A stretch of 64,000 nucleotides of DNA from Amycolatopsis sp. NBC_01488 (GTDB taxonomy: Bacteria > Actinomycetota > Actinomycetes > Mycobacteriales > Pseudonocardiaceae): positions 6,792,501 to 6,856,500 of the forward strand of contig NZ_CP109434.1 of assembly GCF_036227105.1 (NCBI RefSeq). Direction: 5' to 3'. Shown here in pieces: positions 61,985-64,000 of this stretch; position 1 is the first letter of the stretch, and every line of letters begins with the position of its first letter. The notes under the pieces are model-generated. The model was not told the DNA's origin. It saw nothing but the letters and a program-made list of their open reading frames with translations, and made no database searches. The translations under genes and the position numbers were made by a program.

Positions 61985-63433
61985 TTGACCACACCGGAGA
62001 AGCTCGCCGAAGCCGTCCTCCTGCCCGGGTTCGCCGGGACCACCGCGCCGGACTGGCTGCGCCGCCGGATCGCCGGCGGCCTGGGCGGGGTGGTCCTCTT
62101 CGGCCGCAACGTCGTCGACGACGAGCAGGTCGCCGCGCTCACCGCGCAGCTGCGGGGCGAGCGGGACGGCGACAGTGGTGTCGTCGTCGGGATCGACGAG
62201 GAGGGCGGCGACGTCACCCGCCTCGACGTCAACACCGGGTCGTTCGTGCCGGGGCCGCTGGCCCTCGGCGCGGCCGACGACCCGGAGCTGACCACGGCGG
62301 TCGCCGCCGCGCTCGGCGAGCGGCTCGCGGCCTGTGGCGTCACGCTCAACCTCGCGCCGTGCGCGGACCTGACCCTGGCGGCCGAGGACCCGATCATCGG
62401 CGTCCGGGCGTTCGGGTCCGACCCGGTGAAGGCGTCCCCGCACGTCGCCGCCTACGTGACCGGCCTGCAGAAGTACGGCGTCGCGGCGTGCGCGAAGCAC
62501 TTCCCGGGCCACGGCGCGGCCACCGAGGACTCGCACGTCGCGCTGCCGGTGCTGCCGCGCACGCCCGCGGAACTGCGCGCCATCGAGCTGGTCCCGTTCG
62601 CCGCGGCGATCCGGGCCGGGGTGCGCTCGGTGATGTCGGGCCACCTGGTCGTGCCGGCCTGGGGCGCGGAGCCCGCGACGCTCAACCGCGTCGCCCTCAC
62701 CGACGTCCTGCGGGGCGAGCTGGGCTTCACCGGCGCGGTGATCACCGACGCGCTGGAGATGGGCGCGGTCTCGGGCGCGTACGGCAAGCACGACGGCCTC
62801 GGCCGGTCGGCGGTGCGGGCCCTGGCCGCGGGCGCGGACGCGTTGTGCCTCGGCGGCGCGGCGTTCGAGGCCGAGCACCTGGACGCGTGCGTCACGGCGA
62901 TCGTGGCCGCGGTCGCGGCGGGGGAGCTGCCGCTCGACCGGCTCGAGGAGGCGGCGTCACGGACGGCGGCGCTGGGCACCGACCCGGCACCGGCGGCCGT
63001 CGGCCCGGTCGACCGGCGGCTGGGCCTCGAAGCGGCCCGCAAGGCGCTGCGGGTGACCGGCGAGCCGCGGCTGGACGGGCCCCCGCTGGTGGTCGACGTC
63101 CAGACCGAGCCGACCATCGCGGCCGGCCCGATGCCGTGGGGCCTGGGCGCGCACCTGGCCGAGCTGGTGCCCGGCACGCGGGCGCTCACCGCGACGCCGG
63201 ACGACGTCGACGCGGTGCTCGAAGCGGCCAAGGGGTTCCGCAGCGTCGTCGTGATCACCCGGGAAGCGCACCGGCACCCGCGGGTGCGCGAGCTGCTGGC
63301 CGCGCTGTCCACTGTGGACTACATCCGGGTGGAGACCGGCGTGCCCGGACCGCTGGAAGCCGGACGGCCGCGGATCGACACGTTCAGCGGCTCCTACGTC
63401 AGCCTGCGCGCGGCCGCCGAGTACCTGGCCTGA
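61985..63433 (+). CDS. GH3 beta-N-acetylhexosaminidase (NagZ/DasD-like)
   Basis: A 482-residue cytoplasmic GH3 enzyme. The diagnostic hexosaminidase loop KHFPGHGAATEDSH carries the His/Asp catalytic dyad, and the nucleophile Asp is in TGAVITDALEMGAV. GIDEEGGDVTRL and GVRAFGSDP are further family markers. A C-terminal region from about residue 340 is an additional alpha/beta domain. It should split imported chitobiose into GlcNAc. TTG 61985 is used as start, three bases after the permease stop. The position equals that of dasD in the Streptomyces dasABC-dasD cluster. Confidence 0.85.
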   Translation: MTTPEKLAEAVLLPGFAGTTAPDWLRRRIAGGLGGVVLFGRNVVDDEQVAALTAQLRGERDGDSGVVVGIDEEGGDVTRLDVNTGSFVPGPLALGAADDPELTTAVAAALGERLAACGVTLNLAPCADLTLAAEDPIIGVRAFGSDPVKASPHVAAYVTGLQKYGVAACAKHFPGHGAATEDSHVALPVLPRTPAELRAIELVPFAAAIRAGVRSVMSGHLVVPAWGAEPATLNRVALTDVLRGELGFTGAVITDALEMGAVSGAYGKHDGLGRSAVRALAAGADALCLGGAAFEAEHLDACVTAIVAAVAAGELPLDRLEEAASRTAALGTDPAPAAVGPVDRRLGLEAARKALRVTGEPRLDGPPLVVDVQTEPTIAAGPMPWGLGAHLAELVPGTRALTATPDDVDAVLEAAKGFRSVVVITREAHRHPRVRELLAALSTVDYIRVETGVPGPLEAGRPRIDTFSGSYVSLRAAAEYLA

Positions 63434-63538
63434 CCCGGTCCTTTTTGCCGTATCTCCACGGGTCCCGCCGGCTTTTGTACGGCGCTTGTACCGGCGGCCG
63501 CCATGGTGTCCTCACACCACAACTGGAGGACGGACACC

Positions 63539-64000
63539 ATGAAGATTCGAATCGGCAAGCAGGTCGCGGCGGTCGCCGGCGTCGCCGCGGCGATCGCGCT
63601 GGCCGGGGCCACCCCCGCGTTCGCCGCGACCGGCACGGTGCACACCGATTCCGGCGCCGCGCTGACCCTGCGCCGCGCTGACCCTGCGGGCCACCCCGAG
63701 CACGAGCGGCAGCTCGGTGGGCAGCGTCGCCGACGGCACCGCGGTCACCATCTCGTGCCAGACCAACGGCTCGACCTTCGACGGCAAGTACGGCACCTCG
63801 GACATCTGGGACAAGGTCGGCGACGGCTACCTCAGCGACGCCTACGTCTACACCGGCTCCGACGGCCGCGTGGCCCCGGACTGCGCCGGTTCCACCCTGG
63901 CCTGCACCACCGCGAGCACCGGCGACCCGAACACCTGCGCCGAGGCGGTCACGAAGGCGAAGTCCCGCGTGCACACGAACGACGACTCGTCCTACGACGG
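63539..64000 (+). pseudogene. Secreted SH3-like protein, frameshifted by a 16-bp tandem duplication (3' end beyond window)
   Basis: From ATG 63539, behind GGAGGA, the frame encodes a clear signal peptide (VAAVAGVAAAIALAGATPAFA) and the start of an SH3-like domain (TGTVHTDSGAALTLR). A 16-bp duplication (63656-63687) then shifts the frame into an Arg-rich reading. Removing one copy restores ATPSTSGSSVGSVADGTAVT, then KYGTSDIWDKVGDGYLSDAYVYTGSDG, an SH3b-type module with cysteine pairs, open to the window end from 63690. The intact protein was probably a secreted cell-wall-binding or hydrolytic protein. Whether this is a real mutation or a sequence error cannot be told from one sequence. Confidence 0.75.
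63656..63687. repeat. 16-bp perfect tandem duplication
   Basis: GCCGCGCTGACCCTGC occurs twice head to tail (63656-63671 and 63672-63687). As 16 is not a multiple of three, it breaks the reading frame of the secreted SH3-like gene. Confidence 0.95.

Noticed and set aside
63475-63491. Direct repeat TTGTAC (63475-63480 and 63486-63491) ahead of the SH3-like gene
   Set aside because: Two 6-bp words 11 bp apart may belong to a promoter or regulator site, but there is too little to support a call.

Overview
This is a 64-kb stretch of a high-GC actinobacterial chromosome. Third-position G/C is near saturation, GTG and TTG starts are frequent, and long shadow reading frames lie opposite most genes. 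The gene content points to a soil-dwelling Pseudonocardiales-type organism such as Amycolatopsis: a mim-type propane/phenol monooxygenase cluster, a rifamycin-resistance pair, a DasABC-type chitobiose importer, a DUF574 methyltransferase and many TetR regulators. The genus is an inference. I saw no tRNA, rRNA, CRISPR array, insertion sequence, prophage or origin.

Layout. 1-4.8 kb: sulfonate-type ABC importer with a flavin monooxygenase, next to a ROK regulator. 4.8-9.3 kb: small regulator-target pairs (ArsR/SRPBCC, WYL/epoxide hydrolase, TetR/NmrA). 9.5-12.5 kb: PucR-type regulator divergent from a secreted beta-propeller, then a DUF5655-like protein. 12.7-23.8 kb: the mim cluster (MimR-type activator, a small unknown ORF, mimABCD, amidohydrolase, DUF59 protein, alcohol dehydrogenase, dedicated GroEL). 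23.9-28.5 kb: two membrane proteins, then a rox-helR rifamycin-resistance operon behind a rifamycin-associated element. 28.6-33.4 kb: GNAT/TetR pair with three operators, an SDR, a MarR/quinone-reductase/YceI module and a TetR. 33.4-44.0 kb: GT87 membrane glycosyltransferase, then a LacI-controlled oligosaccharide importer with GH31, divergent from a secreted GH3-CBM6 enzyme. 44.0-53.7 kb: DUF574 methyltransferase, P450, secreted hydrolase, GGDEF-EAL protein, IYD-like nitroreductase, Cys-rich unknown, EtfD-type iron-sulfur oxidoreductase, FHA protein. 53.7-58.5 kb: quinate/shikimate catabolic module. 58.8-63.4 kb: dasABC-like chitobiose transporter plus GH3 hexosaminidase behind two DasR-type operators. 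The window ends in a secreted SH3-like gene broken by a 16-bp tandem duplication.

How it works together. Most loci pair a catabolic or detoxifying set with a local regulator whose palindromic operators can be read in the DNA: ArsR, WYL, four TetRs, MarR, LacI, the MimR sites, the RAE and the dre-like sites. Functionally the window covers sulfur scavenging, oxidation of short hydrocarbons or phenols, aromatic-acid production from quinate/shikimate, plant- and chitin-derived sugar uptake, and rifamycin resistance. The strongest regulatory observations are the single RAE in front of a two-gene rox-helR operon, the duplicated 15-bp palindromes bracketing an uncharacterised small gene in the mim cluster, and the shared back-to-back promoter of the MarR/YceI quinone-related module.
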